A DNA stretch of 64,000 nucleotides from Dioscorea cayenensis subsp. rotundata (taxonomy: Eukaryota > Streptophyta > Magnoliopsida > Dioscoreales > Dioscoreaceae): positions 248,001-312,000 of the forward strand of contig NC_052476.1 of assembly GCF_009730915.1 (NCBI RefSeq), read 5' to 3'. Shown piece after piece: positions 1 to 11,505 of this stretch (position 1 is its first letter; every line of letters starts with the position of its first letter). The notes under the pieces are model-generated. The model searched no databases. It saw only the letters and a program-made list of their open reading frames with translations, and was not told the DNA's origin. Position numbers and translations under genes: made by a program.

Positions 1-1739
1 TATAGGTCTAACTCTTTGGTCCAGGCGAAAGACCCCTAGTCACAATTAAACCTCAGCACTAAAGATTACTTCAACACTTTACTCTGTTGCTTGTGCAACT
101 AAGCCTAACGGAGTTCCTCTCTTAGCACTTCACTCTATTGTGACAGCAAAGAACCCTTGGAACATGGAGGTAGGATTAATCACAACGACTACCTCTCAAC
201 TCATCCTCTCGACCCTCTCCAATCTTGCTTTGTCTAACCCTCATGGTGTGTCACTTACTCACAAGTACTACCAATGTAGACTCTCAACCCTAGTGTCACT
301 CTAAGGGAGAAATCATTCAACAAGCATTCAAGATTGGAACTCAATTAAAGACATCAATTAAGGAAAGCATAATAAAAGGTCAATGAAACAATAACATTCT
401 AAGGTTTAGAAGTCCAAGTACCTACTAGTGGTTTAGCTCTCCATGGAGCAAGATACAATCAATAATGAAATAGAAAGTAAAAACATGCAATTCATAAGTA
501 AAACTCCCCTCGGTATTCGTGTTGTTATAACCAGATTTTATTGTAGATTGAACTAGCCCATTGCTGTAGATTTTTTTTTTCAATCCAACATTGTAGCAGT
601 CTGTTACTGTAGCAGCAAGAATTTTCTTCTCTTAATACCCTTTTTCCTTTCTTCTTCATTTTCCTTCCTTGTGTTGGCCGAACCCTACTCTTTTCTTAAA
701 AATTTTCCGGCGAGGTTTTACGGCGAACCAAAGCCTCCATTCTCCTTCTTCCATCCTTTTGAATACGGTATGACCCTTGATCTAAGTTTTATCCCGTAAT
801 TTTTCTCGTATTTCCTTAATTTTAGAATTTTTTTTAAAAACCTAGATTTCTTCATGGATTTAGTTGTTTATAGGCTCAAATTGAAGCTAATGATTTTTGA
901 TTCATGTATGAGAATGTTTGTGAAGAAATTTCTTGATTTAGTGTTGTAAATTGTGAGAAAACCATAGTATAAGGGCCGGTTTTGCTGTAGCAACACGAAG
1001 TTACTGTAGCACCGACAATCGTTAGTTGTTTCTTTGATTTTTTTGGATTAGAGTGAAGATAAAACCCCTTGAAATTCATTGGTAACCTTTAGACTTAGCT
1101 TTGAGCCAATCCTAGGATCGAATTAGGGTTGTTTGTTAGAAAACTTAGGGTTTCGTTGTTTGATTTAATTTTTGCTAATTATTGTTGTGCTTTGACAAGG
1201 AAAAAAAGTCTTGGCTCGAGGTAAAGATTTAACTGAGGATTAGCTTGTGAGGAAGACAAATCGCCAATTCAGTGAGTGGGATTGAAAATCATAGCTTTAT
1301 TAGAAGAATACCGATAACTATATAAATACATATACTTATATTGGTTTCTATCATGGTTTAAGTAAATCTTTATTAGTTTTTACCTGTTTGGCATTTTGGT
1401 TAATGATAGTTATTATTGTTAAAATTGTTGAATGTTTTATTTGGTATTTGATTTGTTAATGTTGGATTTGTAATCAATATCTTTCAATGAGTTTGCGAAA
1501 TCCTTGTTTTGTGTGAAACTTGGGATTTGTTGTAAAAATCATTGATTTTGTGAAATCTATGGCTTGAAACTCATTTTGAATTGTTGAAAGGAAAGAATTC
1601 CCATGTTGTTTCTTGTGTTGGGATTTGTAAATTAACTTGTGTTAAGAGCTTGAGTTTTGCTTGTGTGTTTATCTTGTCCTCGTGCAAATGGCCGAGGTGT
1701 TATTGATTTATGATATGGATGACTTTTGTACTCCGAGTG
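1..1739. other. Non-coding repeat-like sequence, no gene seen
   Basis: AT-rich sequence with no frame that resembles a protein. The short word CTGTAGCA recurs near 545-610 and 985-1010, as it does again near 24.1-24.3 kb, which is typical of degraded plant LTR-element non-coding DNA. I see no tRNA or rRNA gene. Confidence 0.5.
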
Positions 1740-2678
1740 GAGTTGTGTTTATTGTGGTGATTGTATGGTGATATCCTACTACAGTAGGCGGTCTCCACGG
1801 CCAGCCTGTTGAGGTGGCGTGCTGACCAGCTGATTACTACGAGTGCCAGTTCAGGTGGGAGTGTAGAGCCCTGACTGGATATTCATCGGGCAGCCGGAGT
1901 TACCAACCGATGAACTGATGGGTCAACGTCAAGGGCGTGAGTGCCTTGGCGGCTCTGAATCTAGCCATGGCCACGACAAAGGTTTAGAGAGTTTTCTATA
2001 CCACGTTATGCTGGGTGAGTGTTGGGTATTGTGCTTATTTATTTCAAAACCATGACATTTGGTTGTTTTTACTTGTATTTGAAACCATGTTTTATGATTT
2101 TTGTGTTGTAAACCCTAGTTGGGGTAAAAAGGGTTTTCTCGGTATTATTATGTTATTTTAATTTTTTTGAAGACTTCTATTATATGTAATAATGTTTCTA
2201 AACTAGTATTGTTTTGGTAAAGCATTTATTTTGATGATTTATTTTTATTATTATTGCTGTTGGTGTATTTCTGCTAAAGTTGTGCTAACCTCCCCTCACT
2301 GAGTAACTTTAGTTGCTCACTCCCTTTTCCCTTTCCCCAGGTATCAGTTCAGCGAAGCGATGTGGATGTGAAGTGCATGGTAAGAATTTGTTTTAGGGTA
2401 GCTAGTTTAGCTATTTGTATATTTTTTTACCAGTTCTTAAGTTGTAGTGTATTAATTGCATTAATGTAAACTTCTTGTTAATATTTATGTATTAATTTCT
2501 GTATCTTAAGAACCCTTGCATTAGTTGTGGTCTACTCTATATCTGTGTTAGATATTGTGGAATTTCAGGTGTATTGGGCAGCCTTGCGACGTCCCGAGGG
2601 TTGAGTGGCGAGGTATCCCTCCTCAGGTTCATTGCGGCGGTTGTCACGTTCTGTGGGCCCATGGGTTGGGGCGTGACA
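1740..2678 (+). mobile_element. 3' part of a Ty3/gypsy-type LTR (remnant)
   Basis: The GC-richer block 1770-1990 (words such as GTGAGTGCC, GCCATGGCCACGACA), the stretch CTCACTGAGTAACTTTAGTTGCTCACTC split over 2298-2325, and the terminal GGGGCGTGACA at 2668-2678 together look like the 3' half of a long chromovirus LTR of the Tekay/Del kind. The matching 5' terminus (TGTCACGCC-like) is not found in the window and no target duplication can be assigned. The assignment rests on remembered family style, not on an alignment. Confidence 0.4.
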
Positions 2679-3571
2679 CATGTCAACGGTCTTGTGGAGT
2701 AGTCTCGTCATCTTCAAAAGTTCCCTTGTCAAGCCTAGGGCACACCTCGCTGGATCGGTGCCAACGAAAGCTCCCACAATAACTCTCTTCCAAAGGAACG
2801 CGGTGTCAATGACTGCAGAACCACTCCAAAAGCCTTGCCAAAGCCACTCTAAACCCTAGTTGCATACCTCTCCAAAGTTGGGGAAAAGATGGAGAAAAGA
2901 TGGAAAGAAAGATTCCGTCAAAAAGCACTCCCAAATCCACATTTTTCATTTAGGTAACATAAACGGGCACACGTCTATACCGTAGATTACGTCGCTTCTT
3001 TAATAATGGATATCATTGACGAAGATCTTGCTATCATTGCATAAGTCAGAATACACAAATGTGATTGCCTTTGTGCCCCTCCAAACCATGTAATTGCTTG
3101 AGCACAGGAGGTTGGCACAGATTCATGTATCTTTGAGCACAACTTGTGTCTTCATGTTTGTTCATTCCAAGATTCCATCAACAAAGTACAATCGCAATCT
3201 ACTTTGGCTTCCTTCCTCTATATTTGGATCCACAACCCTACATGTACACAAGTAACACAAATACACATATATTAGAGCTAAAATCTAATAAAAGTAATAC
3301 TCATCGTAAAAAAAGAATACTTAGTATTACTAATACACAAGTACTTATCAGCAAGCCGTCCAACGTCTGTTGATCAAAGATAACCAGGATTTAGAAAAGA
3401 GTAAAATCTTATTACTCAATAAAATGATGATCATAAAACTGTTTTACTCTTGCCCGTAGGCTTACAATAAATAGCCGAACTAAAGATACGAAAACAACCC
3501 TAAAAAGGAGATAATTTGAAAATATGCCAAAATGGCAAATTCTTAAATTATAACAAGAAATAAAAGGCTAA
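2679..3571. other. Intergenic, no gene recognised
   Basis: Mixed-composition sequence. Short open frames at 2555-2782 and 3146-3373 show no protein-like features. Nothing else is identified before the MITE. Confidence 0.5.
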
Positions 3572-4286
3572 GGGGTCGTTTGGCATCGTTTCTGTTTTTC
3601 GTTTTTTGTTTTTGTTTTGCTTTTGTTTTGTTTTTGTTTTTGGTTTATTTCAATTTTTTGAAAACAAAAACATGTTTGGATACACTAACTGTTGTGTATT
3701 TTAAAAAATAAAAACAAAACATTGGGTTAGCACAAAGTTATTATATTATTATGATCATCTTTTCAAATTCATATCTTTAAATTTTTTTATAAAACTTTAT
3801 TTTTATATTAGTTTACTTGATTGTTCTATTAAATAAAATTAATAACATATATTGGTATTTTATGGGTAAAAAATATCTTATAAAAATTGTACCAGTTGAA
3901 ACTAAAAAATGTTTTGGAGTTTGTCTTAAAAAATTATATATATATATATATATATTTAAAATTGGATCCATCCGATTTTAAAAAAAATAAAGGTATATAT
4001 ATTATATGTTTTATCCTAGTTTTTAAAAATTAAGGTAAAATAATAATTTTCCATAAATACATTATAAAAAAATATATTTTTTTATACTATATAAACTAAT
4101 TTGTAAAATGTCAAGTCCAAATAATAAATTTTTATAAATATTTTTTTCTTAAAAATATTTTTTTAAAAATTATTAGTAGTGATTTGTAAAAAAATTTGAT
4201 ATTTTTAAAAAAAATAAAAAAAAATAAATAATAAAAAAAATAAAAAAAATAAAAAAAATAAAAAGGAATAAAAAAAATTAAAAAAG

Positions 4287-4334
<48 letters not shown>

Positions 4335-4552
4335 GAGTTTCATAGTGGGTGGAAGAGTTTTGAAAATATTTCCAAAAAATTTGAAAACATAGAAATCTTG
4401 TTTCCTATTTTTTTGGAAACATGAGGATTGTTGGCAAAAATTTTTTTGAAAAAAAAACAAGGTGCCAAACATGTTTTTTTTTTTAGTTTTGTTTTCAAAA
4501 TATGAAATCGAAAAACAAAAAACAAGAATTGGCAACAATGCCAAACAACCCC
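3572..4552. mobile_element. PIF/Harbinger (Tourist-like) non-autonomous DNA element
   Basis: A 981 bp AT-rich element with terminal inverted repeats: GGGGTCGTTTGGCAT at 3572-3586 and ATGCCAAACAACCCC at 4538-4552, 14 of 15 paired, with similarity continuing about ten bases inward. It is flanked on both sides by TAA (3569-3571 and 4553-4555), the 3 bp target duplication of PIF/Harbinger elements. There is no transposase frame. Open frames inside (4278-4594, minus) are low-complexity products of A/T runs and the GA microsatellite. An 8 or 9 bp target duplication, expected for hAT or Mutator elements, is not present. Confidence 0.75.
4291..4331. repeat. (GA)20 microsatellite inside the MITE
   Basis: An uninterrupted run of about twenty GA units within the 3' half of the PIF/Harbinger-like element. 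Confidence 0.98.
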
Positions 4553-4850
4553 TAAACAAATAAAGACTACTGCCAAAAACGGCTTACAAATCAAAGATTT
4601 CTAGCTTAAGATATAATGAAATCTATTATTACTATAAACGACAAAATTAGAGGTTTTGAGGCCTAAATAATGGAATTTGGCCGAATTTCGGTATGACTCA
4701 CGAGCTTGTACAACAAGCAGGTGACTTTTGTTTGTTGACCCATTTTTCATCAAATTAGACCCATAAAACCCAAAAATCTCCAACACCCGGAAAAATGGCC
4801 AATATGGTCCTCCGTTAGGTTGAGTCCCATTTCTGCATAAATGCTGCAGA
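4553..4850. other. Spacer between MITE and gypsy remnant
   Basis: No convincing gene. It could contain the untranslated 3' end of the adjacent minus-strand gypsy element, but I cannot identify a polypurine tract or an LTR start. Confidence 0.4.
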
Positions 4851-7433
4851 CTAGCTCGTCCATACATCCTGCATCATTCCTCCCAGGCGGGACAGAAGTC
4901 GACCCTGAATTTTCACATCTGAAGAATCCCCGTAGTAGGGTAACAAGTGTTTGACGTTGAAGACGTCAGCCATTCGGATATGGCTTGGGAGCTGAAGTGG
5001 GTATGCATTGGGATTGATCTTCTCAATGATCTCGACGGGCCCAATTTTTTTGGCTTTAAGCTTGTTATACTCCCCAACTGAAAAACGTTCCTTGGACAAC
5101 ACAACCCACACAAAGTCACCAACCTCAAACTCAGCATGGCGACGCCGCTGGTCGGCATGCTACTTGTAACATGTATTGGAGGCAATCAGGTTGTCAAGAA
5201 TGGTCTTATGAATGCTCTGTAAGCCTGTCACAAAGTCAGTTGCTTTCCCATGGATCCGAGTCTTCGTCGGTAGGGGAATCATATCGAGGGGTCCACGAGG
5301 AATTGTCGAGTACACCACCTAAAATGGACTGAACCTCGTACTTTTGTTTGTAGCATAGTTGTGAGTAAATTCTTCCTGACTTAATTTCATATCCGACTCT
5401 TGAGGATGATCCCCCGCAAGACAATGAAGCAAGTAACCCAGTGAGCGGTTAATGACTTCAGTTTGTCCATTCGTCTGAGGGTGATAGGCACTGCTAAGGT
5501 TGAGTCGGGTATTGACCATCTTCGATAAACGTCGCCAAAAGTGGCTAAGAAATTGTGTATCTCGGTCGGAGACAATTGAGGATGGTAGGCCGTGGAGACA
5601 ATAGACATCACGGAAGAATAGCTGGGCCACATTGACGGCATCCGTCGTCTTCTTATAAGGGAATGAAGTGCACCATCTTGGAAAAATAGTTTACCACCAC
5701 AAAGATAGAGTAATTACCATGTTGAGTACGTAGCAGGCCCAGCACAAAATCCATGCTGATTTCCGTCCATGGCTGGGAGGGTACTGGCAACGATATATAA
5801 AGGCCAGCATTGGTTGCACCTCCCTTGGAGATCTGGTATATCTGGCATCGCTGAACAAATTTTTTGACATCCTTATGCATGCCCGCCCAGAAGTAGGAAG
5901 ATTGAATTAACTTGAGCGTTCTGTCCCTTCCCAAATGGCCTTCCCCGTGCAACTCTCTGACAATTTGCACTCTTAAGTTGCAATCTGGAACACAGAGTTG
6001 GTTTCCCAGGAATAAGAAACCATCCTAGAGTAGGAAGTTTGTTCGTTTTGCAGCCTGTACATCTAGGAGAATCTCTGAGAAATATGGGTTAGTTACAAAC
6101 AAATCACGAAAAGAGTCAAAACCAGGTACCTTGACTTGCAATGTAACCAGAAGGTTGCTTTGCCTACTGAGTGCATCTTGAATACATTTAGAGACCCCTG
6201 TTTTATGCTTTACGACAAAGGTAAACTCATCCAGAAAGTTCACCCATCGGCTATGACGAGAGGACACCTTTTCTTGCTAATAATGTATATGCCGTAGGGC
6301 GGCGTGATATGTGTACAAGATGAACTCCCAATGAATCAAATAATGCCTCCATCACTTAATGGCCTACACCACAGCATAGAATTCGATGTCGTAGGTTCTA
6401 TAGTTTAATTAGGCTCGGAACAACTTCTAACTGAAAAATGCGATAGGTCGCCCTTGCTGGCTTAAAACAGCCCCAATCCCCACCTTGGAGGCGTCGTTAT
6501 GCAACTTAAACGCGTGGTTGAAGTCAGGTAGTGCCAAGATATGAGCAATGGTTAAACGCTCTTTTATCAGACGGAATGCGACCTAGGCCTCGTTGGTCCA
6601 AACAAACTTGTTGCCCTTCATGCACTCGGTGGGCGGTGCTATGATACTGCTAAAGTGTGCAATGAACCACCTATGAAAAAGAAGCAAGGCCGTGGAAATT
6701 CCTCACCTCAATGATACTTGTGAGAGTCGGCTACTGTTGCACTGCCATGATCTTCACTTCATCTACCTGTATCCCATCTCCTAAAACAATATAACCAAGA
6801 AATAATAGCTTGGGTGTAAAGAAAACACACTTCTTCTTGGCCGCATAGAATTGTTGAGAACGAAGGGCAGCGAGGACGTCTCGAACATGTACAAGGTGTG
6901 TCTCTTAGTCCGCGATATAAATGAGGTTGTCATCAAAGTGCCAACTACGGACTTGCCAATGAAGGGCCGCAGTAGTTGATTCATTACCCACATAAACGTG
7001 CTGGGGGCGTTAGATAACCCAAATGGCATAACTATTCGCGTGTTTTGAATGCAGTCTTCCACTCAACTCCTGGTCATACATGTATTTGGTGATACTCTCT
7101 TTTGAGATCCAGTCATGTGAACATCGTAGCACCACTAATTTGGTCAAGCAAATCATCCAAACGAGGAATAGGGAACCGGTACCTGATGGTGATTTTGTTG
7201 ATGGCTCGACCATCCACACACATGCTCTAGGTGTCATCTTTCTTTGGTGTCAACAAGGCGGGGACCGCACATGGGCTCATACTTTCGTGGATGTGCCCCT
7301 TCGCCAATAGTTCTTCTACTTGATGCCTCAATTCCTTGTGTTCACAGGGACTCATCTTGCAGTGGGGTCGGTGTGGTAGGACAGAGTCCGGCTGTAGTTC
7401 TACATGATGCTGGATGTCCCGAAAGGGTGGAAG
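4851..7433 (-). pseudogene. Ty3/gypsy pol remnant (RT, RNase H, integrase)
   Basis: Decayed minus-strand chromovirus-like polyprotein broken by stops and frameshifts. From high to low coordinate: reverse transcriptase around 6781-7300 ([12 protein letters not shown], the conserved LPFGLxNAP block), RNase H around 6025-6470 (H..WVNFLDEFTFVVKHKTG..DALSR), the integrase zinc-binding region 5653-5970 (GHLGRDRTLKLI, FVQRCQIYQ), the integrase core 5319-5640 (SMDFVLGL, SDRDTQFLSHFWR, SAYHPQTNGQTE) and an integrase C-terminal domain 4851-5111 (KIGPVEIIEKINPNAY, VFNVKHLLPYYGDSSD). The C-terminal block recalls CRM- or Reina-type chromoviruses, but the lineage is not settled. Protease and gag are not seen: the frame runs into the N gap, and beyond it no gag is recognisable. 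It is non-functional. Confidence 0.9.
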
Positions 7434-8433
7434 NNNNNNNNNNNNNNNNNNNNNNNNNNNNNNNNNNNNNNNNNNNNNNNNNNNNNNNNNNNNNNNNNNN
7501 NNNNNNNNNNNNNNNNNNNNNNNNNNNNNNNNNNNNNNNNNNNNNNNNNNNNNNNNNNNNNNNNNNNNNNNNNNNNNNNNNNNNNNNNNNNNNNNNNNNN
7601 NNNNNNNNNNNNNNNNNNNNNNNNNNNNNNNNNNNNNNNNNNNNNNNNNNNNNNNNNNNNNNNNNNNNNNNNNNNNNNNNNNNNNNNNNNNNNNNNNNNN
7701 NNNNNNNNNNNNNNNNNNNNNNNNNNNNNNNNNNNNNNNNNNNNNNNNNNNNNNNNNNNNNNNNNNNNNNNNNNNNNNNNNNNNNNNNNNNNNNNNNNNN
7801 NNNNNNNNNNNNNNNNNNNNNNNNNNNNNNNNNNNNNNNNNNNNNNNNNNNNNNNNNNNNNNNNNNNNNNNNNNNNNNNNNNNNNNNNNNNNNNNNNNNN
7901 NNNNNNNNNNNNNNNNNNNNNNNNNNNNNNNNNNNNNNNNNNNNNNNNNNNNNNNNNNNNNNNNNNNNNNNNNNNNNNNNNNNNNNNNNNNNNNNNNNNN
8001 NNNNNNNNNNNNNNNNNNNNNNNNNNNNNNNNNNNNNNNNNNNNNNNNNNNNNNNNNNNNNNNNNNNNNNNNNNNNNNNNNNNNNNNNNNNNNNNNNNNN
8101 NNNNNNNNNNNNNNNNNNNNNNNNNNNNNNNNNNNNNNNNNNNNNNNNNNNNNNNNNNNNNNNNNNNNNNNNNNNNNNNNNNNNNNNNNNNNNNNNNNNN
8201 NNNNNNNNNNNNNNNNNNNNNNNNNNNNNNNNNNNNNNNNNNNNNNNNNNNNNNNNNNNNNNNNNNNNNNNNNNNNNNNNNNNNNNNNNNNNNNNNNNNN
8301 NNNNNNNNNNNNNNNNNNNNNNNNNNNNNNNNNNNNNNNNNNNNNNNNNNNNNNNNNNNNNNNNNNNNNNNNNNNNNNNNNNNNNNNNNNNNNNNNNNNN
8401 NNNNNNNNNNNNNNNNNNNNNNNNNNNNNNNNN
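7434..8433. other. Assembly gap, exactly 1000 N
   Basis: One thousand N bases, a conventional placeholder of unknown true size. It interrupts the gypsy remnant, so its missing 5' half may lie here. Long open frames spanning it are artefacts. Confidence 0.99.
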
Positions 8434-9114
8434 CATAGATGCTCTTTCTAGTCAAAGTTGGTTGTTTTGTTTAAAAGTTTGGTTTCATATGGTTTTTGGC
8501 TTTCTCAGTTTTTCAGATTCATGCCTGGAGTAAAATCTAGTGATTGATTCTTCAACTCAACACCAAGGCCCCCCCTTTCTCCATTATAGGCCACAAGCCA
8601 GAAGAGGTCTCCCACCCCTTCATCACCTTACTTTTCTCTCCCTCCTCAAACCCTGCAACAACGAACGTGAGAAAAATCCCAATAGTCACCAAGTGGATTG
8701 GAAGCACCCTGAAAGGAAATTAATTAGGATGCCACTGGTTCAGTCTTAATATGTTGGTTTTGCTTTCTCTTTCTTCCCTTCTTTTTTTTTGTTTCCCGTC
8801 TTTCTTTCTTTGAATTATAATAGCTCTCCCTTTTCTTTTCATGCTAATTTTATAGCTTTTAATGCTAACTGGTAAGCAATTGTACATTAGATTAGTGCTT
8901 TAATGTTGTGGTTAACTTGATTTGATTATTGGATGATTCATATATAGAATTTCAATAGGCCAGTATAGGAAAATTAGAATATAACTAGGATAGCAAGATT
9001 ATATGTCACCACCATTCCTTTAAAGTTAATGAGAGAAAGCTTGGTTGTTATCTTTCCTTCTTCTTTGTATGCCAATCTTCCATCTTTTTATTCTTACCGT
9101 CTATGTTTTTCTCC
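8434..9114. other. Intergenic, no gene recognised
   Basis: T-rich sequence. A 69-codon frame at 8540-8749 shows no domain or family signature and is not called. Confidence 0.5.
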
Positions 9115-9370
9115 TCCTAAGAACTATGGGCTAATTCAACGGTAATTACCTTATAGTGAAATTGAAAGGTCTCGAGTTTGAGCCTCTCAACTTGCATTGC
9201 AATAGATCCCTTATGAGAGTTTTGTGTGAGGATTGCCTCTTGTCCTCTCCTCCAAGGTTACATGGCAAAGGGGGTTTATCCTTACGAGATCATTCAAACC
9301 TCCGTAACTAGTGCATCTCTGTACCTGATTATGCTTTAATTTGGTTCTTGTCGTCTTTATCAAAAAAAAA
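9115..9370 (+). mobile_element. tRNA-derived SINE
   Basis: It has a pol III type 2 head: an A-box-like GGGCTAATTCAACGG near 9128-9142 and a B-box-like GTTTGAGCC at 9176-9184, followed by a body and an A9 tail at 9362-9370. Imperfect flanks GTTTTTCTCCTC (9105-9116) and GTTTTTCTCTTC (9377-9388) may be the target duplication, though the downstream copy sits six bases past the tail. No family name is assigned. Confidence 0.6.
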
Positions 9371-10579
9371 TACATAGTTTTTCTCTTCTTTTTCATCTTT
9401 TTGTTACTCTTCCTTTTTTTCCCTTCATTCTTTCCATTTTTGTTCCTATTCTTATTACTCATCCTATATATGTTCTTCGAAAAATTTTGATTCAACCTCT
9501 CAATTATTTTTAACTTCTTTTTTATCTTTTTATTCAATTTTTGTACTTGTTTATGAGAATTTACTTTTGTATGAAAACTAATAAATTTGCATTCCCCCAT
9601 CCTTTATTTTTCTCATTTCTTCATTGAAAGGAACTGGGTTCATTTGTAAAACGTTTCGTTACAATGCATGTTTTAAAATTTATTATTTTGTTTGAAAAAT
9701 AATTTTTCTTTTTAAGTTTTTACCAGTTCGTGTAATTCTTGTCACATATAATTTTTACCATTTAGATTTTTAAAAAAATTGTACTCCCTTTTCATCACGG
9801 CCATCTTCATGCTCCTTTTTTTTTTATATTTTTATGTGTTTTGATAGGGAAAAGACCAAACATATAATTTTCATTGTTATAAGGCCAAATTTATTTGGGA
9901 ATTTGTCTCAAGGTTTGTTAAAATTAAGCAAGAGTTTTGATATATTGTTTTGTGAAAATGAGTTGCATTAATCCATGTTATGAGTGATTTCATTCAAATT
10001 GATTACTAGTTTTTGTCTCGTCTTACTGGTTAAGATTTTTTTTTATATGAAATTATTTGTTTTTATTAACTATTTCTTTATTCAATAAAATTGTGTTTTA
10101 TTTAATTTTTACCAACACAACAAAAAATATGTTTAATTATAGGGTCAGGTGTAAACATATCTTGAGAAGGCGTAAATGGGATGCATCAGGTACTTTCTCC
10201 GTTGATATGCAATGATTGTATTAATTGAAAAAAAAATTTAATGTTTTAATAAAAATTAAATATAATGATTAGTGTCATTAATAATAAATATTACACATAC
10301 CAAATACGGAAATAAATAAAAAAATCTGAGAATTATATTTTTTTTTTTTTTAAAAGTAAGATTTCTTTCCTTGTATGTGTAGGATTTTTTGAATTCTTAT
10401 GATAGATAGATGTGTGCTATCCTTGCAATAAGATAGTAGGTATTTTATTTCCCTCTATACTCATAAAAAGAAAGAAAAAAAAAATGCAGGTATTAGACAA
10501 ATAGCTGTTTTGTTCATATATATATATATATTATTGAAAATAAAAGAGTTGTTTAGTTTATATTAATTTAATAGACTTG
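9371..10579. other. AT-rich intergenic sequence
   Basis: Poly-T and poly-A rich with a short TA run near 10518-10531. No gene or structured repeat is recognised. Confidence 0.5.
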
Positions 10580-11256
10580 TGTTCTTTACCACTGATACTC
10601 GTGTCTTTTGCCATAAAGCCTCATAATAGGTAGAGCACCTCTTCATCAATTGTAAATTCTCGGAATGGATTAGTTCTTCTTTATAGCAAACCTTAGAACT
10701 TCAATCCTCTCTTCCTACAATTGCTACAATTTGGACCTCCTGGATACCGTTTTTAAATTCCCAAATTCGAACCCTTTGGGACCTCATCTCAAGAGCTATC
10801 TTTTAGATTATTTGGCTAGAAAGAAATAATCGGATTTTTAATATTTCCGCTTTACCTTTAAATTCGATTATTTGTAATATTGCTTATATGCTAATTACTT
10901 GGTTTACTACAGCTTCAGACCCTCAACAACAGCTACCAAGCAAAGCTACACAAAGGATTAAATGCTCGCTCGACTTCATGAGCGCAAGGGGTTCAGATTT
11001 TGTAGGCGAGATGAATCAAGATACCACTTCAGAGTAGAATACTCCCTGTTTCATATAGACAGGCATGTATCTCCAGACGGTGACTTCGTCTGCCTTTCTG
11101 GTTTCTGTTTCATTTTTCTTCTTTCGTTTGTTTGTTGTTGTATTCCTAAGAGTGCTTCACCTACGATGAGAGGCTCTGTGTTTAGTCTGTGTTCTTGTTT
11201 TGTTCTCTTGTTCTGTTTTTTTCTCCTCAATAAAGCAATAATTTATCCACTTTAAA
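10580..11256 (+). mobile_element. 5'-truncated L1-type LINE, C-terminal fragment
   Basis: The plus strand carries remains of the zf-RVT region found at the C-terminus of plant L1 ORF2: a cysteine/histidine stretch near 10590-10660 (VFCHKA..., EHLFINCKFSEWI) broken by stops, then IIWLERNNRIFN near 10809-10850. A 3' untranslated part follows and ends in ATCCACTTTAAAAAAAA. Imperfect flanks AATAGACTTG (near 10571) and AATAGAATTG (11257 onward) may be the target duplication. Confidence 0.7.
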
Positions 11257-11505
11257 AAAAATAGAATTGAAATCTTATTTTAGTTTATTTTATTTTATTT
11301 TTAAAAAATGGATAAAATCACCTCTGAACTTCTAATAAAATGGGGGTTTTATTTTATGAGAAATTAATATTTTGGATGTAAATATTAGGACGCACTTGTA
11401 CAGATTGATCCAAGTTGATTTGATGAGCAACTACATATACTGTGGCCGCGCATTTTTGAAGTTCTAACTGCAGCACACACGCGCCACGATGAATGAGTGA
11501 ATGAA

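Noticed and set aside
4278..4594. Minus-strand frames with Ser-Leu repeats
   Set aside because: Translation of the (GA)20 tract and poly-A/T inside a MITE.
7244..8533. Long open frames across 7244-8533
   Set aside because: They exist only because N bases carry no stops.
9211..9600. 129-codon Lys/Asn-rich minus frame
   Set aside because: Low-complexity translation of T-rich DNA overlapping a SINE; no family features.
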